NCBI GenBank assembly: GCA_035772735.1
Contig: JASDFA010000002.1
Location: 930,001 to 994,000 of the forward strand
Source of the DNA: Datura wrightii
Lineage: Eukaryota > Streptophyta > Magnoliopsida > Solanales > Solanaceae
Direction of reading: 5' to 3'
Length of the DNA: 64,000 nucleotides
Position numbers and translations under genes: made by a program. The notes beneath the pieces were generated by a model. That model saw only the letters and a program-made list of their open reading frames with translations. It had not been told where the DNA came from and did no database searches. This document shows positions 21,880 to 32,444 of this stretch, in pieces. Each line of letters opens with the position of its first letter. Position 1 is the stretch's first letter.

Positions 21880-22617
21880 CTAAGACCGTTCGGGTTGAGG
21901 AGGGGTAGGGTTGGTGATGGAATCAAATTTCCATTCTTCATCAGATAAGATGTCATTCCATCTGAGAAGTCTAGGGACAAAGGTAGTACAGTGCTCCTGG
22001 TTAGCTTCCATGAGCATAGTAACCCCCTTGACACTAGCAGTAATAGCCTTTGGGGCTATCGTGGTTTTCATAAGCTAATAATATACCCTATATATTATAG
22101 CTATCTCACGGGTGTCGACCCTGCTATTCATATTTTTGGTCTTGACATTAAGTGTCAAGGTATCCAGGATGTTGGGGTCCTGAATATCGATCGAAAAGTT
22201 AGGATAGCAGTTAAAGTATACCGGGCCATTGATGAGGTTACTTTCTAAGACTCCTAATAGAGAATCATCAAAATTTAACAGTCTATCATCACGTAGAAGA
22301 AGACAAATAGGAATATTTAAACCTTTTCTAAAGAGAGGTTTAACAGCAATTTGAACTAAACCAATATGCAAGAATTTAAAATCATGTTTAAACTTTTGAA
22401 TATCAGCAGAAATTAGAAGCTTGATGCATTCTAAAGAGTTATTAATAGCGACTGTTGATTCACAAGTCTTAATATTATATTTTTTGAAAAATGAAAAGTT
22501 AACAGTTTGGTAAATCTTTTCAACAGGTTCTCTCGGAATCGACCAATTTTGTAAATCATTTTCAATTTTGGAAATTGAAACATTTATGCTGTTCATATCA
22601 TAAACATGCTGATTCAT
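21880..22617 (-). pseudogene. EPRV ORF1 segment: 30K-superfamily movement protein, interrupted by TAG
   Basis: ATG at 22617-22615 opens ORF1. The 30K core covers about residues 85-180, with LLRDDRLLNFDDSLLG carrying the conserved aspartate, ESNLINGPVYFNCYPNFSI and DTLTLNVKTKN. These match caulimovirid cell-to-cell movement proteins that line plasmodesmata. TAG at 22077-22075 interrupts it right after IIYRVYY, and the same frame resumes with MKTTIAPKAI at 22071 and stays open to TAG 21882-21880. The resumed part fits the C-terminal tail of the domain. The TAG contexts do not resemble the known CAA-UUA type readthrough signal, so decay is the simpler reading. Confidence 0.9.
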
Positions 22618-23246
22618 GTTAAAACAATTTATCGCCTTTGAGATAAGAAGACTAAGTATAGACTATGTTCATAAATAACTAATAACCCAGAGCAATCAAG
22701 TTAAACAACTGTATTAAATGGATGGCCAGAGTTAGTTATCAATTCTGGACTAGTCTATCTAATTGGATGATGCTGTTCATACAGTTATATGAATAGTAGT
22801 TAGACTCTCTAGATGTTAAGATATTTAAACATTTAAGATTTGACATGAGAATTCATATGGAAATTACAACAGTTTCTTATGTTCAGACACTACGAGGCCA
22901 AGAATCAAGCCTAACGCCATCCCTCGGCTAAGCGGCAATTACGATTCCTTCAGGCTGGTCTAAACTTAGAAACTATACACCGAATTCTCAACACTTAAAC
23001 AAGCAAATATTCTAACTTCTTAAGAGTATAACTATACATCATATAAACAGTAGTACAGTAATCATCTTCCTTAGATCTGCCAGAACCCCATCTGGTTCAA
23101 ACATTATAACAGTATATTAACATGCTGTTCTAAGTCATTAGTTAAGTCTAACAAGGATCTAACTCATGCTTTCTTAACTCAGACGATAACAATATTTAGC
23201 CAAGTATGGCTAACATGGCTCTGATAGAGCCATAAAGAGTTTAAAT
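22618..23246 (-). other. EPRV leader region (5' non-coding), about 630 bp
   Basis: AT-rich sequence upstream of the movement protein start with no open frame of note. In circular viral coordinates it joins the 15243-15385 end, giving a leader of about 770 nt, within the range usual for caulimovirids. Short inverted repeats lie at the outer end: TAGCCA-AGTA-TGGCTA (23197-23212) and a perfect 8-bp stem (23215-23233). Confidence 0.75.
23215..23233 (-). promoter_or_regulatory. Degenerate tRNA-Met primer-binding-like site within a perfect hairpin
   Basis: On the - strand 23226-23218 reads TATCAGAGC, nine of the twelve bases of the plant initiator tRNA-Met primer-binding site TGGTATCAGAGC; the first three (TGG) are replaced by CTC. 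The same bases form a perfect stem ATGGCTCT / AGAGCCAT with a 3-nt loop. It lies only about 14 bp from the element edge. Minus-strand DNA synthesis of caulimovirids starts at such a site. The hairpin may instead be the real feature and the match partial chance. Confidence 0.4.
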
Positions 23247-25271
23247 AGCCCGCGGGGCCTGGTGACGGGCGCCCTATCATTTCATTTGATCGGCATCACT
23301 ATTTTTCGAATAAATGACAATTTACGATTTTCTCGGTTTTCGGTGAATGTTAGCCCACGGATTTCTGGAGATTTGATCGACCGCCTCCGTTCGGCCCCAA
23401 ATTTTTGCTGTGCGCAGCCCGCGGGGCCTGGTGACGGGCGCCCTATCATTTCGTTTGATCGGCATCACTATTTTTTGAATAAATGATAATTTACGATTTT
23501 CTCGATTTTCGGTGTATGTTAGCCCACGGATTTCTGGAGATTTGATCGACCGTCTCCGTTGGGCCCCAAATTTTGGCTGTGCGCAGCCCACGGGTCCTGG
23601 TGACGGGCGACCTATCATTTCGTTTGATCGACATCACTATTTTTTGAATAAATGACAATTAATGATTTTCTCGGTTTTCGGTGAATGTTAGCCCACGGAT
23701 TTCTGGAGATTTGATCGACCGCCTCCGTTCGGCCCCAAATTTTTGCTGTGCGCAGCCCGCGGGGCCTAGTGATGGGCGCCCTATCATTTCGTTTGATCGG
23801 CATCACTTTTTTTCGAATAAATGACAATTTACGATTTTCTCGGTTTTCGGTGAATGTTAGCCCACGGATTTCTGGAGATTTGATCGACCGCCTCCGTTCG
23901 GCCCCAAATTTTTGTTGTGCGCAGCCCGCGGGGCCTGGTGACGGGCGCCCTATCATTTCGTTTGATCGGCATCACTATTTTCCGAATAAATGATAATTTA
24001 CGATTTTCTCGATTTTCGGTGTATGTTAGCCCACGGATTTCTGGAGATTTGATCGACCGTCTCCGTTGGGCCCCAAATTTTGGCTGTGCGCAGCCTGCGG
24101 GTCCTGGTGACGGGCGACCTATCATTTCGTTTGATCGACATCACTATTTTTTGAATAAATGACAATTTATGATTTTCTCGGTTTTCGGTGAATGTTAGCC
24201 CACGGATTTCTGGAGATTTGATCGACCGCCTCCGTTCGGCCCCAAATTTTTGCTGTGCGCAGTCCGCGGGGCCTGGTGATGGGCGCCCTATCATTTCGTT
24301 TTATCGGCATCACTATTTTTCGAATAAATAACAATTTACGATTTTCTCGGTTTTCGGTGAATGTTAGCCCACGGATTTCTGGAGATTTGATCGACCGCCT
24401 CCGTTCGGCCCCAAATTTTTGCTGTGCGCAGCCCGCGGGGCCTGGTGACGGGCGACCTATCATTTCGTTTGATCGGCATCACTATTTTTCGAATAAATGA
24501 CAATTTACGATTTTCTCGGTTTTCGGTGAATGTTAGCCCACAGATTTTTGGAGATTTGATCGACCGTCTCCGTTGGGCCCCAAATTTTGGCTGTGCGCAG
24601 CCCGCGGGTCCTGGTGACGGGCGACCTATCATTTCGTTTGATCGGCATCACTATTTTTTGAATAAATGACAATTTATGATTTTCTCGGTTTTCGGTGAAT
24701 GTTAGCCCACGGATTTCTGGAGATTTGATCGACCGCCTCCGTTTGGCCCCAAATTTTTGCTGTGCGCAGCCCGCGGGGCCTGGTGACGGGCGCCCTATCA
24801 TTTCGTTTGATTGGCATCACTATTTTTCGAATAAATGACAATTTACGATTTTCTCGGTTTTCGGTGAATGTTAGCCCACAAAGTTCTGGAGATTTGATCG
24901 ACCGCCACCGTTCGGCCCCAAATTTTGGTTGTGCGCAGCCTGCGGGGCCTGGAGACGGGCGCCCTATCATTTCGTTTGATCAGCATCACTATTTTTTGAA
25001 TAAATGACAATTTACAATTTTCTCGGTTTTCTGTGTATGTTAGCCCACGGATTTCTGGAGATTTGATCGACCGCCTCCGTTCGGCCCCAAATTTTTGCTG
25101 TGCGCAGCCCGCGGGGCCTGGTGACGGGCGCCCTATCATTTCGTTTGATCGGCATCACTATTTTTCGAATAAATGACAATTTACAATTTTCTCGGTTTTC
25201 TGTGTATGTCAGCCCACGAATTTCTGGAGATTTGATCGACCGCCTCCGTTCGGCCCCAAATTTTTGCTACT
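23247..25271 (+). repeat. 169-bp satellite array, orientation A, right flank of EPRV
   Basis: About 12 modern units. The array resumes at AGCCCGCGG, about 41 bp earlier in the monomer than the point where the left flank stopped, so that segment is present on both sides of the virus. From about 23.8 kb the units match 10.1-11.6 kb in order (shift 13667). It ends before the second hairpin. Confidence 0.95.
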
Positions 25272-25294
25272 GTACCTCTTTCAAGAAGAGGTAC
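25272..25294. repeat. Perfect hairpin at satellite orientation boundary, copy 2
   Basis: Same 9-bp arms and 5-nt loop as at 11605-11627, shifted by 13667 bp, and again placed between modern A satellite and the diverged B block. Confidence 0.9.
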
Positions 25295-27085
25295 ATGGTC
25301 ATCTGATATCAAATAAAGTGATAGGGAGCTCGTCACCAAGCCCTGTAGGTTGCGTGCAGCTAAAAGTTTGGGCCAAACGGAGATTGTCATTCAAATCTCG
25401 AGAAATCCGTGGGCTAACGTACATCGAAAATCGCCAAAATCGTAAATTCTAATTTATGCGAAAAATTGTGATGCCGATCAACTAAAGTGATAGGGCGCTT
25501 GTCACCAGGCCTTGTAGGCTGCACACAAGCAAACTTTGGGATAGAACGGAGACGGTCACTCACATCTCGAGAAATCCGTGGGCTAACACACACCGAAAAT
25601 TGCGAAAATCAAAAATTCTCATTTACGCAAAAAATGGTGATGCCGATCAAATAAAGTGAAAGAGAGCATGTCACTAGGCCTTGTAGGCTACGCGCAGCTA
25701 AAATTTTGGGTCGAATGAAGACGGTCACTCAAATCTCGAGAAATTCGTGGGCTAACATACATTGAAAATTGTGAAAATCATAAATTCTCAGTTATGAAAA
25801 AATTGGTGATTCCGATCAAATAAAGTGATTGGGAGCTCGTCAACAGGCCTTGTAGGCTACGTGCAGCTAAAATTTCTGGACAAACGGAGACTGTCATTCA
25901 AATCTTGAGAAATCCGTGGGCTAACATACACCGAAAATCGCCAAAATCATAAATTCTCATTTATGCGAAAAATGGTGATGCCGGTCAACTAACTTGATAG
26001 GGAGCTCATCACCAGGCCTTGTAGGCTACGCACAACAAAAATTTGGGGCAGAACGGACACGGTCACTCACATCTCGAGAAATTTGTGGGCTAACATACAC
26101 CGAAAATCGCGAAAATCATAGATTCTAATTTATGCGAAAAATGGTGATGCTGATCAAATAATGTGATAGGAAGCTCATCACCAGGCCTTGTAGGCTGCGC
26201 ACAACCGAAATTTGGGGCCGAACGGAGACGGGCGATCAAATCTCGAGAAATTTGTGGGCTAACATACACCAAAAATTGCGAAAATCGTAGATTCTCATTT
26301 ATGCGAAAAATAGTGATGTCGTTCAAATGAAATGATAGGGTACTCGTCATCAAGATTTGTAGGCTGCGCAAAGCAAAAATTTGGAGCCTAACGGAGACTG
26401 TTAATCAAATCTCAAGAAATTCGTGCGCTAACATGCACCAAAAATCGTCAAAATCGTAAATTTTCATTTATGCAAACAATGGTGATGCCGATCAACTAAA
26501 GTGATAGGTTGCTCGTCACAAGGCCTTGTACGCTGCGCACAGCTAAAATTTCGGTCCGAATGGAGACGGTCACTCAAATCTCGAGAAATTCGTGGGCTAA
26601 CACACACCGAAAATCGCGAAAATCATAAATTCTCATTTATGTGAAAAATGGTGATGTCGATCAAATAAAGTGATAGGAAGCTCGTCACCAGGGCTTGTAG
26701 GTTGCACGCAGCTAAAATTTCAGGCCGAACGGAGATTGTCATTCAAATCTCGAGAAATCCGTGAGCTAACATACACCGAAAATCGCCAAAATCGTAAATT
26801 CTTATTTATGCGAAAATGGTGATACCGATCAACTAAAGTGATAGGACGCTCATCACCAGGCCTTGTAGGCTGCGCACAGCCAAAATTTGGGACAAAATAG
26901 AGACGGTCACTCATATCTCGAGAAATCCGTAGGCTAATACACACCGAAAATCATAAATTCTCATTTATGCGAAAAATAGTGATGCCGATTAAATAAAGTG
27001 ATAGGGAGCTCGTCACCAGACGCAGCCAAAATTTGGGGTAGAACGGAGACGACCGAACACATCTCGAGAAATCTGTGGACTAACT
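25295..27085 (-). repeat. Diverged, CpG-poor satellite block (orientation B), copy 2
   Basis: Duplicate of 11628-13413. Offsets are 13667 before and 13672 after the AACAT indel at 25.92 kb. Most unit-specific differences are shared between copies, with only scattered substitutions between them, so the duplication is much younger than the divergence among units inside the block. Confidence 0.9.
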
Positions 27086-27112
27086 GTTGCTAACTTTCAA
27101 ACTTTTCAGTGC
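27086..27112 (+). repeat. 27-bp S-block terminal tag, copy 2
   Basis: Same tag as 13414-13440, at shift 13672, joining diverged B satellite to modern A satellite. Confidence 0.85.
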
Positions 27113-30100
27113 GTGTTAGCCCACGGATTTCTGGAGATTTGATCGACCGCCTCCGTTCGGCCCCAAATTTTTGTTGTGCGCAGCCTGCGGGGCCTGGTGA
27201 CGGGCGCCCTATCATTTCGTTTGATCGGCATCACTATTTTTCGCATAAATGAGAATTTACGATTTTCTCGATTTTCAATGTATGTTAGCCCACGGATTTC
27301 TGGAGATTTGATCGACCGTCTCCGTTTGGCCCCAAATTTTGGCTGTGCGCAGCCTGCAGGGCCTGGTGACGGGCGCCCTATCATTTCATTTTATCGGCAT
27401 CACTATTTTTTGCATAAATGAGAATTTTCAATTTTCACAATTTTAGCTGTATGTTAGCCCACAGATTTTTCGAGATTTAATCGACCGCCTCCGTTCGGCC
27501 CTAAATTTTGGCTGTGCGCAGCCCGCGGGGCCTGATGACGGGCTCCCTATTATTTCATTTGATCGGCATCACTATTTTTTGAATAAATGATAATTTACAA
27601 TTTTTGCAATTTTCGGTGTATGTTAGCGCATGGATTTCTGGAGATTTGATCGACCGCCTCCGTTCGGCCCCAAATTTTGGGTATGCGCAGCCCGCGGGGC
27701 CTGGTGACGGGTGCCCTATCATTTCGTTTGATCGGCATCACTATTTTTCGAATAAATGACAATTTACGATTTTCTCGATTTTCGGTGAATGAACGCCCAC
27801 AGATTTCTGGAGATTTGATCGACCGCCTCCGTTCGGCCCCAAATTTTGGCTGTGCGCAGCCCGCGGGGCCTGGTGACGGGCACCCTATCATTTCATTTGA
27901 TCGGCATCACTATTTTTTGCATAAATGAGAATTTACGATTTTCGCGATTTTTGGTGTATGTTAGCCCACGGATTTCTGGAGATTTGATCGACCGCCTCCG
28001 TTCGGCCCCAAATTTTCGCTTGCGCTGCCCGCGGGGCCTGGTGACGGGCGCCCTACCATTTTGTTTGATCGGCATCACTATTTTTCGAATAAATGACAAT
28101 TTACAATTTTTGCGATTTTCGGTGTATGTTAGCCCACGGATTTCTGCATATTTTGATCGATTGCCTCCGTTTGGCCCCAAATTTTGGCTGTGCGCAGCCT
28201 GCGGGGCCTAGTGATGGGCGCCCTATCATTTCGTTTGTTCGGCATCACTATTTTTTGCATAAATAAAAATTTATGATTTTCGCAATTTTCGGTGTATGTT
28301 GGCCCACGGATTTTTCGAGATTTAATCGACTGCCTCCGTTTGGCCCCCAAATTTTGGCTGTGCGTAGCCCGCGGGGCCTGGTGATGGGAACCCTATCATT
28401 TCGTTTGATCGACAACACTATTTTTTGAATAAATGACAATTTACGATTTTCGCAATTTTCGGTGTATGTTAGCCCACGGATTTTTTGAGATTTAATCGAC
28501 CGCCTCCGTTCGGCCCCAAATTTTTGCTGTGCGCAGCCCGCGGGGCCTGGTGACGGGCGCCCTATCATTTCGTTTGATCGGCATCACTATTTTTTGAATA
28601 AATGACAATCTACGATTTTCTCAATTTTCGGTGAATGTTAGCCCACGGATTTCTGGAGATTTGATCGACCGTCTACGTTTGGCCCCACAAGTTTGGCTGT
28701 GCGCATCCTGCGGGGCCTGGTGACGGGTGCTCTATAATTTCGTTTGATCGACATCACTATTTTTTGCATAAATGAGAATTTACGATTTTCTTGATTTTCC
28801 GTGTATGTTAGCCCACGGATTTTTGGAGATTTGATCGATCGCCTCCGTTCGGTCCCAAAATTTGGCTGTGCGCAGCCCGCGGGGCCTGGTGACGGGCTCT
28901 CTATCATTTCGTTTGATCGGCATCACTATTTTATGAATAAATGACAATTTACGATTTTCTCGGTTTTCGGTGAATGTTAGCCCACGGATTTCTGGAGATT
29001 TGATCGACCGCCTCCGTTCGACCCCAAATTTTGACTGTGTGCAGCCTGCGGGGCCTGGTGACGGGCGCCCTATCATTTCGTTTGATCGGCATCACTATTT
29101 TTTGCATAAATGAGAATTTACGATTTTCGCTATTTTCGGTGTATGTTAGCCCACAAATTTCTGGAGATTTGATCGACCGGCTCCGTTCGGCCCCAAATTT
29201 TTGCTGTGCGTAGCCCGCGGGGCCTGGTGACGACCGCCCTATCATTTCATTTTATCGACATCACTATTTTTTGCATAAATGAGAATTTTCGATTTTCGCA
29301 ATTTTTGGTGTATGTTAGCCCACAGATTTTTCGAGATTTAATCGACTGCCTCCGTTCGGCCCCAAATATTGGCTGTGCGCAGCCCGCGGGGCCTGGTGAC
29401 GGGCGCCCTATTATTTCGTTTGATCGGCATTACTATTTTTCGAATAAATGACAATTTACGATTTTTGCGATTTTCGGTGTATGTTAGCCCATGGATTTCG
29501 GGAGATTTGATCGACCGCCTCCGTTCGGCCCCAAATTTTGGCTGTGCGCAGCCCGCGGGGCCTGGTGACGGGCGCCCTATCATTTCGTTTGATCGGCATC
29601 ACTATTTATCGAATAAATGACAATTTACGATTTTCTCGATTTTCGGTGAATGTTAGCCCACGGATTTCTGGAGATTTGATCGACCGTCTCCGTTTGGCCC
29701 CAAAAATTTGGCTGTGGGCAGCCTGCGGGGCCTGGTGACGGGTGCTCTATAATTTCGTTTGATCGGCATCACTATTTTTTGCATAAATGAGAATTTACGA
29801 TTTTCTCGATTTTCGGTGTATGTTAGCCCACGGATTTTTGGAGATTTGATCGATCGCCTCCGTTCGGCCCCAAAATTTGGCTGTGCGCAGCCCGCGGGGC
29901 CTGGTGACGGGCGCTCTAACATTTTGTTTGATCGGCATCACTATTTTTTCGAATAAATGACAATTTACGATTTTCTCGGTTTTCGGTGAATGTTAGCCCA
30001 CGGATTTCTGGAGATTTGATCGACCGCCTCCGTTCGACCCCAAATTTTGACTGTGTGCAGCCTGCGGGGCCTGGTGACGGGCGCCATATCATTTCGTTTG

Positions 30101-31456
30101 ATCGGCATCACTATTTTTTGCATAAATGAGAATTTACGATTTTCGCTATTTTCGGTGTATGTTAGCCCACGGATTTCTGGAGATTTGATCGACCGGCTCC
30201 GTTCGGCCCTAAATTTTAGCTGTGCGCAGCCCGCGGGGCCTGGTGACAGGCGCCCTATCATTTCATTTTATCGGCATCACTATTTTTTGCATAAATGAGA
30301 ATTTTCGATTTTCGCAATTTTCGGTGTATGTTAGCCCACAGATTTTTTGAGATTTAATCGATCGCCTCCGTTTGGCCCCAAATATTGGCTGTGCGCAGCC
30401 CGCGGGGCCTGGTGACGGGCGCCCTATTATTTCGTTTGATCGGCATCACTATTTTTCGAATAAATGACAATTTACGATTTTTGCGATTTTCGGTGTATGT
30501 TAGCCCACAGATTTCTGGAGATTTGATCGACCGCCTCCGTTCAGCCCCAAATTTTGGCTGTGCGCAACCCGCAGGGCCTGGTAACTGGCGCCCTATCATT
30601 TCGTTTGATCGGCATCACTATTTTTCGAATAAATGACAATTTATGATTTTCTCGGTTTTCGCTGAATGTTAGCCCACGGATTTCTAGAGATTTGATCGAC
30701 CGCCTCCGTTCGGCCCTAAATTTTAGCTGAGCGCAGCCCGCGGGGCCTGGTGACGGGCGCCCTATCATTTCGTTTGATCGGCATCACTATTTTTTGCATA
30801 AATGAGAATTTACGATTTTAGCGATTTTCGGTGTATGTTAGCCCACGGATTTCTGGAGATTTGATCGACCGGCTCCGTTCAGCCCCAAATTTTAGCTGTG
30901 CGCAGCCCGCGGGGCCTGGTGACGGGCGCCCTATTATTTTGTTTGATCGGCATCACTATTTTTTGAATAAATGACAATTTACGATTTTTGCGATTTTCGG
31001 TGTATGTTAGCCCGCGGATTTCTGGAGATTTGATCGACCGCCTCCGTTCGACGCCAAATTTTGGCTGTGCGCAGCCCGCGGGGCCTGGTGACAGGCGCCC
31101 TATCATTTCGTTTGATCGGCATCACTATTTTTCGAATAAATGACAATTTACGATTTTCTCGATTTTCGGTGAATGTTAGCCCACGAATTTCTGGAGATTT
31201 GATGGACTGTCTCCATTTGGCCCCAAAAGTTTGGCTGTGCGCAGCCTGCGGGGCCTGGTGACGTGTGCTCTATAATTTCGTTTGATCGGCATCACTATTT
31301 TTTGCATAAATGAGAATTTACGATTTTTGCGATTTTCGGTGTATGTTAGCCTACGGATTTCTGGAGATTTGATGGACCGCCTCCGTTCGGCCCCAAATTT
31401 TGGCTGTGCGCAGCTTGCGGGTCCTGGTGACGGGCGCCCTATCATTTCGTTTGATC
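27113..31456 (+). repeat. 169-bp satellite array, orientation A, with hexamer duplication
   Basis: About 25.7 units. The first ~1.8 kb duplicates 13441-15242. Then roughly 28640-29640 recurs at 29655-30655 with shifts of 1015-1016 bp (six monomers). The site equivalent to the EPRV junction is at about 28914 and is empty. Many units carry GCATAAATGAGAAT with TTGCGATTTTC. The array ends at TTTGATC before block S2. Confidence 0.95.
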
Positions 31457-32444
31457 CACTGTTACACCCCGTAAATCTCTAGCATATAGATGGCCTATTC
31501 GCGTGTTGGTTAAGAGTATTTGAAAGACACACATGCTAGGAAAAGGACCGGGGAAAGATCGGACAAGTGCCAAGTCGGCGCGTCGCAAGGCAAAATGCGA
31601 CTTATAAAACGCATTCCGTGAATGCGACTTATAAATCGCATTCCGGAAATGCAACTTATACATCGCATTCCCTGAATGTGATTTATAGTTTCTATTATAT
31701 ATAAGACCCACTTCGATTTTAAATCAATTCATTACGGTAATCAGTAAAGAATCAGTATAGTACAGAAAGAGATTAGAATAAGAAATCAGAATTTAGATAG
31801 TCCTATCATTTAGTTTGATCGACATCACTATTTTTTGCATAAATGAGAATTTACGATTTTCGCGATTTTTGGTGTGTGTTAGCTCTTTATTAACAAAATA
31901 AGAACTGCCGAGATGCAAGTCTTTCGATGAGATCTTACATAATGTTGTTAAAACTGTAATATAATCGACGGAAAAAGAGTTTATTAGAGGCATATTATCT
32001 AAATGATCATAACTTTGGGCTGGATTATCCGTTTTACACGATTTTTTTTTCATTTTGTGTATTTTTTCGAGATCTATCTGGAAAAACTGCCGTAAGGCGG
32101 TTTGGCCGAGCCATTTTTCTAAAAATATGCCTCTATCGCACTCATTTCAACATATTTCTCAATATGGTTGATAATTTTAATTTAAAAACTGGTCCTAACG
32201 ACCCACCACAACCGACACCACCATGGCAAGCGACCGTGGTAGGCCAGCACTACCACCACTAACCTCTAGCATTTTCTTTATATCATAAGGATAAGAATAG
32301 TTGTTTCGTTTTAAATTTTCGATCGGTGTGCATTAATCGATGGGCGTTGGGTCTCGACATAGGTTAGCATGTGACATGCGATGTCGGCCGGTCTGTCGAC
32401 ACTAGCATAGTGCGCCTATTTGCTAACTTTCAAACTTTTCAGTG
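31457..32444 (+). repeat. Non-satellite block S2
   Basis: First + copy of the S block, about 988 bp. It starts at CACTGTTACACCCCGTAAAT, has about four copies of the GCGACTTATAAA-type 27-bp repeat, TATATATAAG at 31696-31705, a satellite fragment (about 31801-31884), then the AT-rich second part. It has several private substitutions against S3 and S4 and the tag is preceded by CTATTTGC rather than CTATGTTGC. No protein is recognised. Confidence 0.88.

Larger units (their letters stand above)
15243..23246 (-). mobile_element. Endogenous pararetrovirus (Caulimoviridae, florendovirus/petuvirus-like), decayed
   Basis: An ~8.0-kb insertion in satellite, clearly lower in GC than its flanks. On the - strand it encodes, in order, a 30K-type movement protein, capsid region with a CX2CX4HX4C zinc knuckle, DSG aspartic protease, YIDD reverse transcriptase, RNase H and a separate 446-codon ORF2, followed by a TATA promoter. 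There is no integrase and no LTR pair, which excludes a Ty3 or Ty1 retrotransposon. ORF1 is broken by stops at 22077-22075, 21882-21880, 21153-21151, 19198-19196, 18898-18896 and 18400-18398 (the one at 19198 lies between capsid and protease) and by a one-base frameshift near 20620. A same-phase satellite segment of about 41 bp lies on both sides (15202-15242 and from 23247). Family assignment is firm; genus is inferred from the MP-CP-PR-RT-RH plus ORF2 arrangement. Confidence 0.95.

Noticed and set aside
22075..22077. Programmed stop readthrough in the movement protein frame
   Set aside because: Three UAG codons and other stops occur along ORF1 in unrelated contexts and one lies within the RT core; a frameshift is also present. 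Decay explains all of them.
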